Source: Apricaphanius iberus
Taxonomy: Eukaryota > Chordata > Actinopteri > Cyprinodontiformes > Aphaniidae
Reading direction: 5' to 3'
DNA length: 64,000 nucleotides
Assembly: GCA_028564705.1 (NCBI GenBank)
Contig: JAPXFQ010000338.1
Location: forward strand, 3,038,001 to 3,102,000
A model generated the notes under the pieces. That model ran no database searches and was not told the DNA's origin. It was given only the letters and a program-made list of their open reading frames with translations. Shown one piece after another: positions 37,001-52,000 of the stretch; within the stretch, counting starts at the first letter, position 1, and each line of letters begins with the position of its first letter. Made by a program: the position numbers and the translations under genes.

Positions 37001-40000
37001 GCTCCCTTTTTTCCTGGTGGAAATGACGTCCGGATGACCGAGCTACTCACCCTATCTCTAAGGGAGAGCCCAGCCACTCTGCGGAGGAACCTCATTTCAG
37101 CTGCCTGTATCCGTGATCTCGTTCTTTCGGTCACCATGCAAAGTTCGTGACCATAGATGAGGGTAGGAACGTAGATCGACTGGTAAATCGAGAGCTTTTC
37201 CTTTTGACTCAGCTCTCTCTTTACCACGACTGACCATTACAGCGCCCGCATAACTGCAGACGCCTTACCAATCCGCCTATCGATCTCCCGCTCCATTTTT
37301 CTCTCATTCGTGAACAAGAAAAAAAAACAACATACTGGAGATAATTGAATGCCCACCATTCCGGCGTTTGTTTAGTCACATTAGCAGAGGCAGGATCATA
37401 TTTCTCTGCTGCTCCAAAAACAGAAGCCCTTCTCGGGCAGAAGTGCCGGTCATGTCCTAGGTAACCCGTGGGTTCTTACCCAGCTCCCAAGTGAAATTAG
37501 GTTGAACTCTGAAAATGACATGGCTGAATTGAAGATGTTTGTTAGATACTTAAACCAAAGGGAAAAAGAAACATAAAAATCACCATTCTGAAAACACACA
37601 GCAACAGTTTTAACAAATACACTAAGGGGAAATGAATATTTGAATATAGCTTTGGTTGCATGTTTTATATAGGTATATGTTTTCAATTCTGATTTTTATT
37701 TTTGCAAATATTTTCTTTGGTCAGTTCTTTTAGTTATTATGTCGAGCTGATCCTATTTGGACTCCATATATATAGTAAACACATAAACAGATCACAAATG
37801 GACTTCACTTTTTTATATCTTCCAAAAAATACCATAATTTATTTTGCAAGTGTTTGCAACTTTTTTTTCTCCTAAAAATTTCTTAAAAAATAAATGTATC
37901 AGATTTTTTCCTTTAAGTGCTCATTACAGGCTGTTTGAAGAACTACAAGTTAAGTTTTCTGTTTATGTCTGACAATCTGCAACTTCCATACCACAAACAT
38001 TTAAAACACACAAAGTGTGATCAGCGATAGTGATGAAAAGGGGCTTTGGTTTCTTATGAAATGAAAAACACTCAGTCACCCTCAAGGGAAATCTTTTCTG
38101 TCATTGCCTGTCATGGCTGATCGAGGAGCTTTGCTGAAGGCAACCATGCTGAAAAGGAATTTATTATACTGTACAGTATTTCTCCCAGCAGCATCTGTTC
38201 CAGCATGTAGATTCAGTCAAGGGCAAAGCCATAATACATTTCTGCACGATTACTCCCCCAATCTCTGATGTGATTGAACTGGGAGAGGAATTTAGAGCAT
38301 TATATGTGTTTTGTGGAGGAGAGGTCGCTGGCTGCACACAGTGCAGAGCTAAGGATCCTGTGGAAGGATGACTGATGTGGACTGACATCACATCACCCCT
38401 CCTCTGCTGTTTGCTGCTCATGTTCTGTAACCCACGGGGTCATGCATTTTAATTTATTTATTATTGACCTGTGCTGAAAACAGTTCCCTTCCGTGTAAAA
38501 TCTGAGCAGCATGTGACTCACAGAAATACGTAGATCATTGTTACCGCTGCTTTGCATAAGAACAATTGGAGCTAGATGAACGGCTTCAGCATTGGCCAAG
38601 CTGACATTTAGAAAGTGAGCAATCCTGAGTCTTGTGTAACATTTATAACAGTGACATGTTTCCCCTGCGGACAAAACTACCCGGAATCAGGGACATCAGA
38701 GGCATTCTGTCTGAAAAGAAACGCTAACAACCTTGCAAACACTGCTTATGCTTTAGACAGCACCCTGTAAGAAAATATAATTTAATATGTATATTATTTA
38801 TAAATGCAGTATAGGACTCATTAGGATTTATTTTTTAATTATTGGAGGGCTTAAACAATGCAGTAAACCCACGTGATGGAAAAAAAAAGTTATTGTGCCT
38901 TTGACATAAAAACAAATCAAATAACAAAAAATAAAAAAGTGTTTTAACCCGTTATGAGCAAATATCCAGAAGAAAGCTAAAATGATTAATATTTTAGTCG
39001 TTGTGTAGATTTAGTATAATCGAGTTAAACAGCACTTTCCCACAAAATGAAATCATTATAGCTTCATTCAAATGTTTTGAAGCTAGTATAGCTTTTATAA
39101 ACAGAAACAGGCATGATGCTCTGGATCAACATAAGTTATGACATATATATAACTATTATATGTTATATGCTGATATTATATAAACAGAAAGTAATACTAA
39201 ATGAAATGACCAATGATTAATTATAACTGTCATTTTGCTATTGATGAATAACTGACTAAATATTTAAATAATTTATTTCATTAAAAATGTTGTCATCTCC
39301 ATATATATTTAAATGTGATGAGCTTCTAAGTTGATTGTGGTGACTGCCAAAAAGTGTTTTTATATACTAGTATGTGATTTTTTTTCCTCCCAAAATGTCA
39401 GCTGCACAATGAGCTCTACCAGTAGACGTAAATGTCATTTGTAAGTGTGTGACTATGCTACTGCAGTAAAAAAATTTAAAAATTAAAGAGGTTCTGAAAA
39501 TCTTCACTAGGTTCACAGTATATGGGGAAGGTGATGTATAAAACCAGAATCCTGAAAAAAGTAAAACATTAAGACCGTTGTTGCATAAACTGGTGGATTC
39601 AGGGTTGGAGTCACTTTCAGCTGCTGCTTTGCTCATAAGTCTTTAAGATCAGGATCTTTAAACTTTACAACTTAACAAAAACCTACTCGCAACACTGCTG
39701 TACAAATAAAAATCCTCAATTTACTTGATTCCCCAATAGACAGATGATGGTGGAGGAAGAAAGAATTAAGGTTAAGTTCTTTTATTTTTTGAATAGGTAG
39801 AAACTTATCATTACTACTTTGTTGAATTGCTGTATTACCCTTTTAAAATGATTGGAACATGGAACTGACCCTGTGTGCAACACTGTTCAAACAGGAGTCT
39901 GCTGCAGACAGCTCAGTTCCTCCTGTAATACCTCACACAAGGCCTCTCTAATGCACTTATATAACCACAAATAAATGCATTGTTGCAGGAATTTGCATGA

Positions 40001-43000
40001 CGTGAAAAAGAGCTCAGAAGAGGAAACAGTAATTTGTGACTAAACTCTTAAGTGATTTTTCTGCTACACAGGGTCGACTGTGGCTCAGGAGTTGGGTGTT
40101 TGCCTTGTAATCGGAAGGTTGACGGTTCAAGCCCCAGCTCTGACGGTCTCAGTCGTTGTGTCCTTGGGCAAGACACTTCACCCGTTGCCTACTGGTGGTG
40201 GTCAGAGGGCCCAGTGGCACCATTGTCCGGCAGCCTCGCCTCTGTCAGTGCGCCCCAGGGCAGCTGTGGCTACAACGTAGCTTGCCATCATCAGTGTGTG
40301 ACTGTGTGCGTGAATGGGTGGATGACTGAATGTAGTGTAAAGCGCTTTGGGGTCTGTAGGCACTGAGTAAAGCGCTATACAAATGCGCATTTACCATTTT
40401 ATTTGTTTGTTTCTTTTTAATTTGTTTATAGAAAAATAAGAAAAATATATGCAAAACAGAATTCAAACATTAAAGAATATATTACAAAGCACATAAATTG
40501 TTCTTCCCATATACTGTAGGTCAAAACTTGCAGCAGGTTGTGAAGTATTCATGCACTTTTTTTCTCGTTTTGCCAGATCACAACCACAAACTATAGTATA
40601 TTTTAGTTGGATTGTTTGTGATATATCCTTACAGTGTAGCACATATGTGGTAATAAAATTGCATGTTTTTATATAATTTTTGCAAATATATTTTCCTTGT
40701 GTTTACAGGGAGAATTTCTTTGCTTTTCATTTTGGTGTTGTCTTTAAAACTTTTACTGAAATGTTTGCCTTTTATTCTTTTCAGATAGTTCAAGTTCAGA
40801 TAAGATTTACATTGTCCTAGAACAAACTAATTGGACTAAGCTCTGGCCCATACTAACACATGAACATGTTGGTCTAAGCCTTCATACAGAAGCTTTGGGT
40901 GGTCATTTTGAGTCATCCTACTCAAGAGTGAACTTCTGTCTCAGTCTGAAGTCTTTTGGAGCCTCAGTACTCCTACACTGTTTCAAATTTTCACTGGCTA
41001 TCTCACCCAAATTCCATGTCTTTGCTAAAGAAAGCATTTCCATAGCATGATGATGCCATCACCATATTTTACCAGGGAACTTGTGTGTTATGGGGTGTGT
41101 GCTGTGTTAGTTATTACTCCACACCCCATAACTCCACACAAAACACAGTGTTTTGTGTGGAGGTCTATCAGATTTTGATCTCATCTGACTGGGGCACATT
41201 TCCCTCAGGTTTCCCTTACATGGCTTTCAAAAATATTTAAACAGCAATCCCTCTGACTGATTTTTCAACTTTTTTTTTCTCTCCAAATACAATAAATGTA
41301 CTGAAGATTGTTTCTGTAATGTAAAATTAATTAACAAATTCTTATGCAATTAACCATTTAAGAAGACAGTAATAAAGAGTTTAATTTGTGATACACATAC
41401 TCAGATTCATGAGAGGGAACATATTATTCTAACCTACGATATGTCATGTTAACTGAATAAAATGAAGATCAAGATTTATACTTTTTTTATCTTTGTAATC
41501 CTCAATCTCATTTAAAGGTTAAGCATGATGTGCATTTAGGTTAAATTCCTGTCTATGGACTATACAATGCCTTTCTTTTCACAAACTTATATGTCATCAC
41601 ATCTGTGTCTGCAGAAGGCAGCGCCTGCGATGAGAGCATCTGCAATGAGGGCAGTATCTCTGGGAGCGACTCAACTTTCTACAGGCAAACTGAAGGTGAG
41701 AAAATGATTTGATAAATCTTTACAGCGACTTGTTTTATAACATGAGGCTGCTTTTGGAAATAATGGCTGAAGACAAGAAGTTGCTTTCAAATTTTAACTA
41801 CAGCCCAAAAAACAAATAAAAAAACTTTGGCATTCTTTGACAGCACAAAGTGGTAAATTGCAGAGAAAGAACAGGCTGGTAAAAGTATGTGATTTATTAA
41901 AAAACAAAACAGAGAAAAAGAAAAGCTAAAAACATATGGGTGAGTCCAAAATTACAAGTTGAGGGCCCAACAGGGATATAAACTGGTAGCATAGCAGGAT
42001 TATCTGACTGACAGATATTTACACAAGAAAGCTGATTGCGCAGCAAAAAGCAGGTGGTTGATTAGAAACTGTGTCCCGCTGTGAGGGAAGAAAAGTAACT
42101 GAAGATTAACTGGGGGAATAGGAAAAATGGCTGTTAGAATACTGAGGGAATTTGGAAAGCAAGTAAACACTCTAAATACATGTATCCCAAAACCCAAACA
42201 TTCCATGGCGCAGTGGTTAGCACTGTTGCCTTGCAGCAAGAAGGTTGTAGGTTTGTATCCTGGCCAGTCCCAAAAACATGAATGTCAGGTTTATTGATCA
42301 CTCTAAATTGTCCTTAAGTGTGGGTGTGTGTGTGCATGGTTGTTTGTCCTATCTGTCTTTATGTATCTTGCCTGTTGACAGCTGGAGATAGGCACCAGTC
42401 CCCCGTGGCCCCCTAGATAAAACATACTTCCTTTTGAGGCAACATCAGCTGTGAAGTATTAAAATTTATGGGTTGTTTTTTTTGGGGGGAGCAGTGGTTC
42501 TGGTTCTGATGCTTTGTCTTAGATTCTGACCAGTATCAAAAACAGATGCCCTGCTCTGTAAATTCTGTCCCAGTCTGTCCTCCCTTCCCCCTACTCTGTC
42601 ACTTCACTGCACTAACAAGATGAGTGCCTGCAGACAGAAATGAAGAGTTGCTGATTCCTTGATGCCCATGGCTCTGTTTGAAGAGCCCAAGAAATGAGGG
42701 GGTGGAGCCATAATTAAACTGTAATACACTGAAAATGGTTCACAAATATCTAACATAAATATATGTTGTTAACTGCTTTTGTTTCCTTCATGTTTCAAGG
42801 ATAATGTTTCAGATCACTAATAGATGGCTGCTGTGTTTGTGTTTAGAGCGTAGTGTGGCAGAGACGCTCAGTGTGGCCCTGCGGGTGGCAGAGGAGGCGA
42901 TAGACGAAGCCATTTCTAAAGCTGAGTTTGACACCTCGACACAGGTTATCAAAAAATTGTCTAGCTTTTTTTCAGTCCTAAAATGTTCCTAAAAGTTTAA

Positions 43001-46000
43001 GTTTCAATTAACATGAAATTATTGTAGTGATCAACCCATTGGATAAAATTTGCTGTGTAGTCTACTAATACGTGCAGATTAGTGTCAATAGCAGGCTTTT
43101 CATCATGTCATAATTTAATTTGACACTGTGTCTTATTGCTGTCTGAGTCAGTTTGGATCAGAATAACTGAAACCATCAGGATTTAAAAATAGTTAAACAG
43201 AAGTTTAATACTACAGTATAAATACTGTAGTAACATAGGAGTTATTTTTGCTTAATTTTAGAAGATGGCCCTCAACAAGGAATCCAAAAGGAGGTTGCTA
43301 TAGTACTTATCCTCCTTGAACTTTTGTTAATTTTATAAGAATACAACCACAAATTATGATGTGCCTTATTGGATTTTATTGTGACAGAGTGAATAAAGAA
43401 GAAAAAAAAGCATATATTAAGAAACAAAATCAAAAAGGTCTGGGGTGCAATTGTATGCAACCGCCTTTACTTAAATATCTCTAATTAAGATCTGGTGCAA
43501 CAAGTTGTTAGAAGTCACTTAACTGCTAAATAAAGTCTTTGCATGTGTGTTTTATTCAAAGTTAAGTGCAGCTGTTCTATGAGTGATGAATGGTGAAGCT
43601 TTGAGCATCTCACAGAGCTCTATTCAATCCACTACCTGAAATTAAAAGTCTGACACAAGTGTAAGGGGAGCAATAATCAAAGAAGCAGCCAATAAGCCAA
43701 TAATAACTTTGGAGGAGCTGCAAAAATCCACAGCTCCAGTGGGAGATCATGTTCTCACCACAGACAGAGTGGCAAGAAGAAAGTCATATTTCAGAGAATA
43801 CCATAAGAAGTCTTGTTGAGTTTACCACAAGCCAAATACGAGACATTGCAAATATGTGAAAGAAGTTGCATTGGTCAGGTTGTAACAACCTGTGATTGTC
43901 ACCGCACCCCATGGTTCGTCACAACATATTCTGTCAGCCTCCGCCCTGATTGCAGTTCCCTGGGCACCTTTGCACACTACTCCACTCCGCCCTTTAACTG
44001 CCTTCATGTTCCGCTCATTTCTCTCTCAATTCCCTGCGAGCAGCAGCGTTTGCGAAGGAGCTGGAAAACAAGTAGAAAACGACTATTTAAAAGGCTGTTT
44101 TACCAAGCACAGAGGTTGTTAATCCCTCCATGACGGAATCCAGACCTTATTAAATGGAAGGAAACTTAAAAACTGAGTTTAATTTTCATTATTGAAAGCT
44201 GACGTCATCGCTAAGACGCCACTTCATGTAATCAACCCGACTACAGATGAAGAACGTACTTTCACTGGACCGCCAGCTGAAGAAATCCGTATCTCCCTCA
44301 ACCACATCTACTAAAATGTGAGTCTAAACCCACAAAGACTTAAATTGGAAATCTAATCTTGCGAATATGAGAGAAATAATTCTAAAATAAGAAAAGGGGA
44401 AAAACTTTGTTTTCTTTAGTGAAATCATTGTGTGAATCCTACTACTCCTCATTGGGTACCTCAAAGCCACCCTGTCGAGTAAGTTTATTTATTTTTGATT
44501 TCTTTACTTTTGATATAAAAAATGTACATATTGTAAATAATTCTTATTCTGTGTTATAGCTCTGTTTGTATTGTGTGTACAAACCGTATACCACACCTGA
44601 CCCCTGGATGAAGAACAAAATAAATGGACTTGTGAATTCTTCCCCTCAAGATTGTCTTCCTGAATTTTTGATTTGTTGGTGGAATTTATTTTTGAATTAA
44701 TCAGGGTTTCTTCAAATTTGTAGATGGGTATATGTCTAGTAATATATATCCTTGTGTAACAGGTTTATTAAACCATTTCTTTAATAATTAAAGCATCCTA
44801 TAAGTCAGGAGGGAGACCTGACTGGGACCTCTAAAAACCGTTACAAGGTGATACTTTAACCATGTCAGATTTAAGTTTAAAATGATTTTCAATCAACAGG
44901 AATTGTTTTGATTGGAAGTGAGACAGAAATATCTCATAAGATAATGAAAGAATGTAGAATGTTAAAAAGATGTATCAATTTTCCTGTGAATATTCTCATT
45001 CATCCAGGTCATGGTTATCTCAAGGAAATTTCAATCGAACGCAACTGGACTTGGTAATTTGTCTTGGAAGACAAATGTAAAAACAGAAAATTGATGCATC
45101 TCAAGGAAATTTCAATTGAACGCAACTGGACGCAACTGGACTTATCACCTCTTATCCAAGAGGTGAAACGTCTTCCAAGACAAATAACCAAGTCCAGTTT
45201 CGATTGAAATTTCCTTGAGATGCATCAATTTTCTGTTTTTACATTTGTTAGAAAATTGGCAAGTCAAACATTATACTCTTCTCAATAACAAATGAAGAGT
45301 CTTATTGGCATCACTGATAATCTGAAGCAAAATATCCCTATTATTTCTACTAGGAAGAAACATAATGTTAAAATTGAAATATTCCTAACAACCTAAGTCT
45401 GCCAGGGGTTTGAAAAATATTCGGTTTCACTGCATGTTAAGTGAAATCAACATCCCCAAAGTGAAATATTATAATGGCATAATCATTCTGTGGGGATTCT
45501 TTTCTTCAGTAGGGAATGACCAGAGTTCATGATTAAGTTAAATACAAGTGCATTCCAGGGAAATAGCTACAGCTGATGTGAGACTGGGGTGGAGGTTTTC
45601 CTTATAGCTACAGTTAGCTTAAATATACAGCTAGACCAAAAATATTAAATGTGTTAGAATGACCCAGTAATGTTAAAGAGTGAAATCGAATTGAAAAACA
45701 GTAGTTAGTGCTGTGAGTTAGGGGGATGAAAATAGGTGCACACTGGGAGTGTCCCTGACTAAGGAGTCACACATTCGAGTTGGAACTGTCAAATCTTTCT
45801 ATGATAGACCGATGGTCGAATTATCTATGTGTGCAGACTGCACGGAGGACCGTTGTACGCCGCAAAGTCTTATGGGTAATGTGTTAATTGTAGAAGTTCT
45901 CAATTTTACATTATAGTTTGTGTTCCAAATTTAGTCGTGATCTTTAGTTATTCTTTGAATTATGTTGTTGTCAGTGTTTGTCCGTGCACCATCCTAGAGA

Positions 46001-49000
46001 CGGCTGTGCACGGGAATGTCGTGTCTGCCCTGGCTGTTGTGTTGTCTTCTATCTCTGCCTGCTTGTGGTAGAGTTGCAAAGGAAACTGCCCCCTAGTGGT
46101 CGTGCGGTGCAAAGAATGATAGGAGTGGAACTAAAATTCTGTCTCAAGTGACCCATGTGCTTAATTGAATTCTTTGTTCTTTTCACCATTGGTTTTATAG
46201 ATTTATTTGTTTTATTTATTTACAGGCTGTTATAACTTCATATAACTGTAAGAAACTGGTAATTCTGTGTGCAGATAGACATTGAGCAGCCCCATAATAC
46301 CAAATTGGAGTGACTCTTGTTTGACCTGCAAAGATGCGACCTTCAGATTGGTGGTCGAATCAGGCTCCGCATGTCAATCCATCAAATCTTCGACTATCTG
46401 GAGTCACCCCAATACATTCCATACTTTTTTCGACTTAAAACTGAAAAAACGTTAAAAATTTTATTTTTTCATATGTAGGTTTCTCACGTAAAAGCCTTGT
46501 AAAACTACATTGAAGTTTATCTTTTTTATGTGGCAAAATGTGAAAAAGTTTAAATTATATGAATATTTTAGTAAGGCACTGTAAATGGCAGACTGTTCTG
46601 TGCAGTTGTTGCACCATAAACCAGGTTTATTGAGTCTTTGGAGAAACACTGAACACAAAATGAAAGCATTGGACTGATTCTAGACTTTAAGGCCTTATGA
46701 TTAGGTAACAACACAGACTAGTCAGTGAAGAATCTCAAAAAAAAAGTTAGTCCTAAATCCTCTTATGCATGCTTATTGTATTATGTGGCTCAGACTATCT
46801 CTAAGTTAAATCCTTAAGTGCGTCTTTTGTTAAGCACCTCCATCACTAATATGTGAAGGAATACCAAAGCTTCTGAGTTCAGTACAGGACATTAATATGC
46901 TAAGTGTATAAATTTAGGGAGGTAATCATCTTGTTTTGTGGATGATTGTTGCTCTGTACCTTACCTTATTTTGTTTGTCTCCTCAGGAGAGTCAAAATGA
47001 AGCATTTTATCTGCGGGAGAACAGAGGAGAGCTCATCGAGGAACTGGGCCAAACCATTGTGCAAAAAGTAAAATGAGCTTGAATCAGATGTTACATTGCA
47101 TATAATCAAGCTTATCTACTCCCTGTTCATTACGTTTATGAAAAGTGAAGTAAAAGTCTGCTCAGAAATATTACATTTCTACCTCACTTACATGATGAAA
47201 ATTGATGAAAATATATGGTTCATTTGCTCCTTTTTGTACAATCAGAGCTGTTTGCAAAGCTAATCCTGCTTTCTTTCTCTGTAAGATCATTAGCAGGAGA
47301 AATGCTTTGGCTGAGATGAGGGCAGAATATGACCACGGCTGGGTTTCTGAACACAACGCTGACTCTCATCATCATAATTCTGCCTACGATCAGCCCACAG
47401 GATCACTGAAAGAACAAGTAAATCTCTGTAAAAAACATCTGTTGTAAAAATCAAGGCAATATTATTCTTTAGTTTATTTCTAGCCAAAATAGCGCCTGTC
47501 TTAATGGGTTTGTTTTCAATTTATTAAAGACCTTAAATGCTTACATGAACAGCAGTCATAGGTACCTATAAAATATGACAAGTACAGCAAACTCTAACAT
47601 TATGCAAAATTATGATGTCGCATGCATATTATTTATCCCAAAAAGTGAGCGATCCAGCCTGGCATACTCATAGGGTCTTGGTTAGTGCATGTTTTACTTT
47701 TTAAACCAACAAACTAAAGCATGTCAAGTTTTAGTTATTGTAACCCCCACCCTGCTTATTATGTTTGTTCCATAGAGATTTGGTACTACAACAGTGACGT
47801 CATGCCACAAGGCTTGAGAGGGCGATAGAGGGCAAATATCCGCAAAGTTCTGGAAAGCCTCTCTAAAACAGAGTCTCATCTCTCTTTTACTTAAGCCCCG
47901 TTTCCATTAGAGTCTGCTTGGCCTTGACCAGGTTGGGTCAGCCCGCCCCAGCACTGTCAGGTTGTGTTTTCCATTGCCATCTCAGGAACGCAGAAGGGGG
48001 GCGATGACATTTGTGAGCAAAGTGGCAAGAGCAATCTGTGATGTCATTCGTAAGCACCACAAGCCCAGTAAACAGCTTCCTCTGGATTCTTTGCTCGGTA
48101 ACCAAGGACAGGAATGTCTTCACTTCTCTATTGTGAGGTTGGCAGCTCCAAGGCAGAGCCCAGCAGCAGTGTCTTAACATCAAAATTTTTCCCAATCAGT
48201 TAAAAATAGGCTGCTTTTGCTTTGCATGGTCACCATCTGATTTATTATGTTGTGATTCCCCATTTGGTTGTTGTCATTCAGGATGGTGTAATGGAAGTTA
48301 TGTCGTAAAGTGTTTTAAAGTCTTGCTATGTAGGCCCTTTTTTAAATTTGAGGACCTGTCCAGTCCCTCTAAAGGTCTCTGCAGGGCCCTGCCACCTGGC
48401 CAATCAGTGGCTACCAATACACAGGTAGTAGGGGTGTGCTAAGCAGCCGGTATTTTTATCTGTATTTGCATTTGTTGTTGGGTGAAAAGTATTTGTATTT
48501 GTATTTGAGTAAAATTCAAAATAGGCCTAAAAATAATTTTTTATGCGTTACACTTCTAGGATGATTTGAGAGGAGTGGTGTGTGTGTGTGTGGGGGGGTG
48601 TTAGATGGATGCATTAAGTCCATGTGATTAAGCATAGCATATGTTTTCAGATGTTTGAGCTTCTGCTGATTATACCTTTGCACATACATATCACTTTGTT
48701 TTTGTCTGCAACTTTGACTGTAAAATGCTTCACACAAAACTTGAGCAAGTTTTTTTAGGAGGTGGAGGACTATGGCTCAGCAGCAGACACACTCTTTTCT
48801 ATTTGGTTCCCTAAATCAGTGTGGGGAGTGTCAACTGAGTTAACAAACTTCCCAAAAGTTATAAATTGCCTCCAGAACCCAGTTAAGTTAAAAAAATCTA
48901 TTAAACAAAAATAGTCACGCAGTCACGTTTTTTCGCTTCTTCATCCCTTCTCTGTCGTTTTTTTCGAAGCAGAAGGGTCAGTCACGTTTTTTCCCCTCCC

Positions 49001-52000
49001 ATCTACGACTCCTGTCACTCATTCACCCATGAGGCAATGCAGCTTTTTCATTTTAAGTTTTTCTTGGTCCAGATTACAAATATTTTTAGAACTATTTGTT
49101 TGAAATAAGTACTGTATTTATAAAAAACACGTCATTTATGCCTTTCCGAATATCATATTCGGGTTCGGCTCCACCCCTAATAGGTAGGAATGAGAGTGGC
49201 ATCACTTTACCGGACTCAGACCAATCAGCCCATAGGTGGTTGTGTAGGGTTGCTTCGGCCCGATTTGTACTGATCCAGAAATAGTCAGAAAAAAGGCATT
49301 GGGTCAGCTCAGACAAAACCAATGGGAATTAGCTAAATAGGGACTAACCAGACCCGGCCCAACAGAATAAACATAAGCATAATCAATCAAATTCAATAAG
49401 TTAGAGTATGAGTTCTAATTAAGAATAAAACAATTTAAAGTCCTTTGAAATGAACCATTAACCAGGTGTTAAACATACTTTTCATTAGACCCACATTTCT
49501 GTATTTTTTATTGTTAATTGGATGTAATATTATTACCTTAAATGTAGTGCTCCCATTAGCTGTAGATGGAAGAGTAACATACATCTAAATAAATGCAGGC
49601 TTGAAAACATAATTCTGAGTAATTACTCCATATATTGTGCTTCCTTTAGTGAATTGAGTTAATAGAATGAATTAACCTATCTATAACATTGTAAATTATT
49701 GAATAATTTAGTGTCATAAACATCCAAATAAACACAATTGGGTCTCTGATCATCCAAATAAAGTTATAACAAGATTTCTTTTCATTTTTCATGAAATGAT
49801 TTGAGAGTTTTTAGCAGGCAGATGTCAGTTGACAGGTTGATCTCTGTTTTTCCCTGCCAATCTTGACCAAATGATAACTGTACTATACAGCATAACTATT
49901 TGTATCTAAAATGGAGAATAAACATATTTGCCAATGCTGCTAAAATAAAATAAAATACCAATTATTACACTTCATTAACTTTCTACCAAATATTTATTGT
50001 TAATTTTGAATACGTACCTGCTTAACTTATCAATAAATTTAATGTTCATATTGTACAGCATATTACAAGTCCCCTCTCCATCAACTGAGACCCATTCTTT
50101 CTGCACTACATGTCCCTATATTTACTTTTAAAATGGGCAAAGCTGTTTATGGAAAAATGATCATCCAGTCCCCTATAGCCTCCTCCTTGTTTCAGTCATG
50201 TGGAGGAGCTTTGACATTTATTTTTAAGCACTGTAATCTGGTGCTGTGCAACTCACTAAGTGATAAATCTAATTTTATTATTTAGTAAATCACAATACTC
50301 GTGCAACTCAAAGGGTGCTGAAGGATTAATATATTTTTTCATAGCTGTATTTGTATGTCTTTTAAAAAGTAGTATTTGTTTTATTACAATAATCCCTTGT
50401 GGGTTTGTTAAATTATACTGACCTCTGCTGGTGAGAAAAAGCTTCTCTAATTTAATAGGTTTCAACAAAAAATACAAATAAAGAGAACTGTGTTTTTCCA
50501 TGTAGTTCATTCCACTGAGTGTTATCTATCTCTTCAGAGATCACATTCAGCCTTCACGCTTTTGGATAACAACCCATCAACTTTGACACCAGACATTCCT
50601 ACGGCCTTAAAGAAAGAGGGCAGTACGTCAGCAATGACAGCATGGAAGAGTGTAGATAGACTTGATAACTCTGGTAAGAGGTGACTTACACATTCAAACA
50701 TTGCTGAAATATGAAAACTCCTCTTTTTCGGATTCTATTGAAAGTATATTTTTTTCAAGGATTAAAATAGTTTATGGCTTTATGTATTTTTTTAACTATA
50801 AAAACATATTCCATTGATTCAAAGGAACGCTGATATTTTGGGGGAATTTTTAAAAAGCAAAAGGACAAATAACCAAGTGAATCTGAGTCTGAAAAAGTAT
50901 GGAATTTAGACAAGAAAATGAGTAGAATGTAACGTTCTTTATTTTGTAAATGTTTCTTTCTTGTGTGAATGCAAATGTTTGTCTTCAGTGCTGAAGAGCC
51001 CAGATGGGAACTGGATCGCCCTGCAGTGTGGCCAACTGTCCCGACCTAGCCTCCTCACTAAGAGGAAGAGTCTGGTTTACAGTGCTTTGGAGAGGGAGTC
51101 TGGGGTGGTCTCTGCCTATGAAGGCCTGGGCTCTGACAATGAAAGCAAACCAGAGCCAGACAGCTCCTGGGGTGCTGTCCTGCAGGAGATCCACAAGAGG
51201 ATCATGGAATGCAACTCTGTCCAGCACGACTTTGGTGATAGTATCATGGAGCCTAACCTAACTGGCCTGGATGATCAGTTTTCAGAATATGAGGGGATCC
51301 GGAAGACAAGCAAACCACTGATAGCTCTCTTGAATCGGAAGGTGCCTGCAGAGTTCAGGAAACCTTCATCCCGTAGGACTAGCATCATCGACGTGGACTT
51401 TAATCTGAAAGGAGCAGAGAGGGAGAAGGATGGGCTCAAGGTGTCTGATGTCCAAGAGGAGGGAAAAATAAGGAAATCCCGGAAAAAGAGGAGGAGTAAA
51501 AAAGAGCCACTAACTTTTTCTTTACTGTCGGTAAGAAAGAAAAAAAAGATTCAGTAATAAACTGATGAGACGACCAATCACTTATCCAACACAATATTTA
51601 TATTGTTTAATTTATTTTTACCAATATAATCAAAAATAATAGTAAAAGTTTTATTTTCTCTGTTAAATAAATGAGGACACCACAAGCTGTAGGCACAAAC
51701 TTAAAACGACATAAAGGCAATAACAGGATTTTTTTGTGGCTACATACACAGTATACGGTACAGTATAATGAATCTACAAAGATGATTTTCTTCTGTAAGG
51801 ACATGAAGGCTGGTCAGAATTGATGGTAAAAGGGATGGAGCTCTGTGGAAAACCAGATTCTTTTTTAAGTGTAGAAATCAGAGGGATGAATATAATGGCA
51901 CATTAAATTTTTCTTTGTTTGATTTAGAAAAGTAAAAAAATTGAAACCTTTTATCATTTCCCTTTCACTTCACAATTGTGCACTACTTTGTGTTGGTCTA

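Noticed and set aside
43813..44133. 106-codon + strand frame
   Set aside because: It runs from Tc1 remnant across the solo LTR border, so it is a junction artefact.
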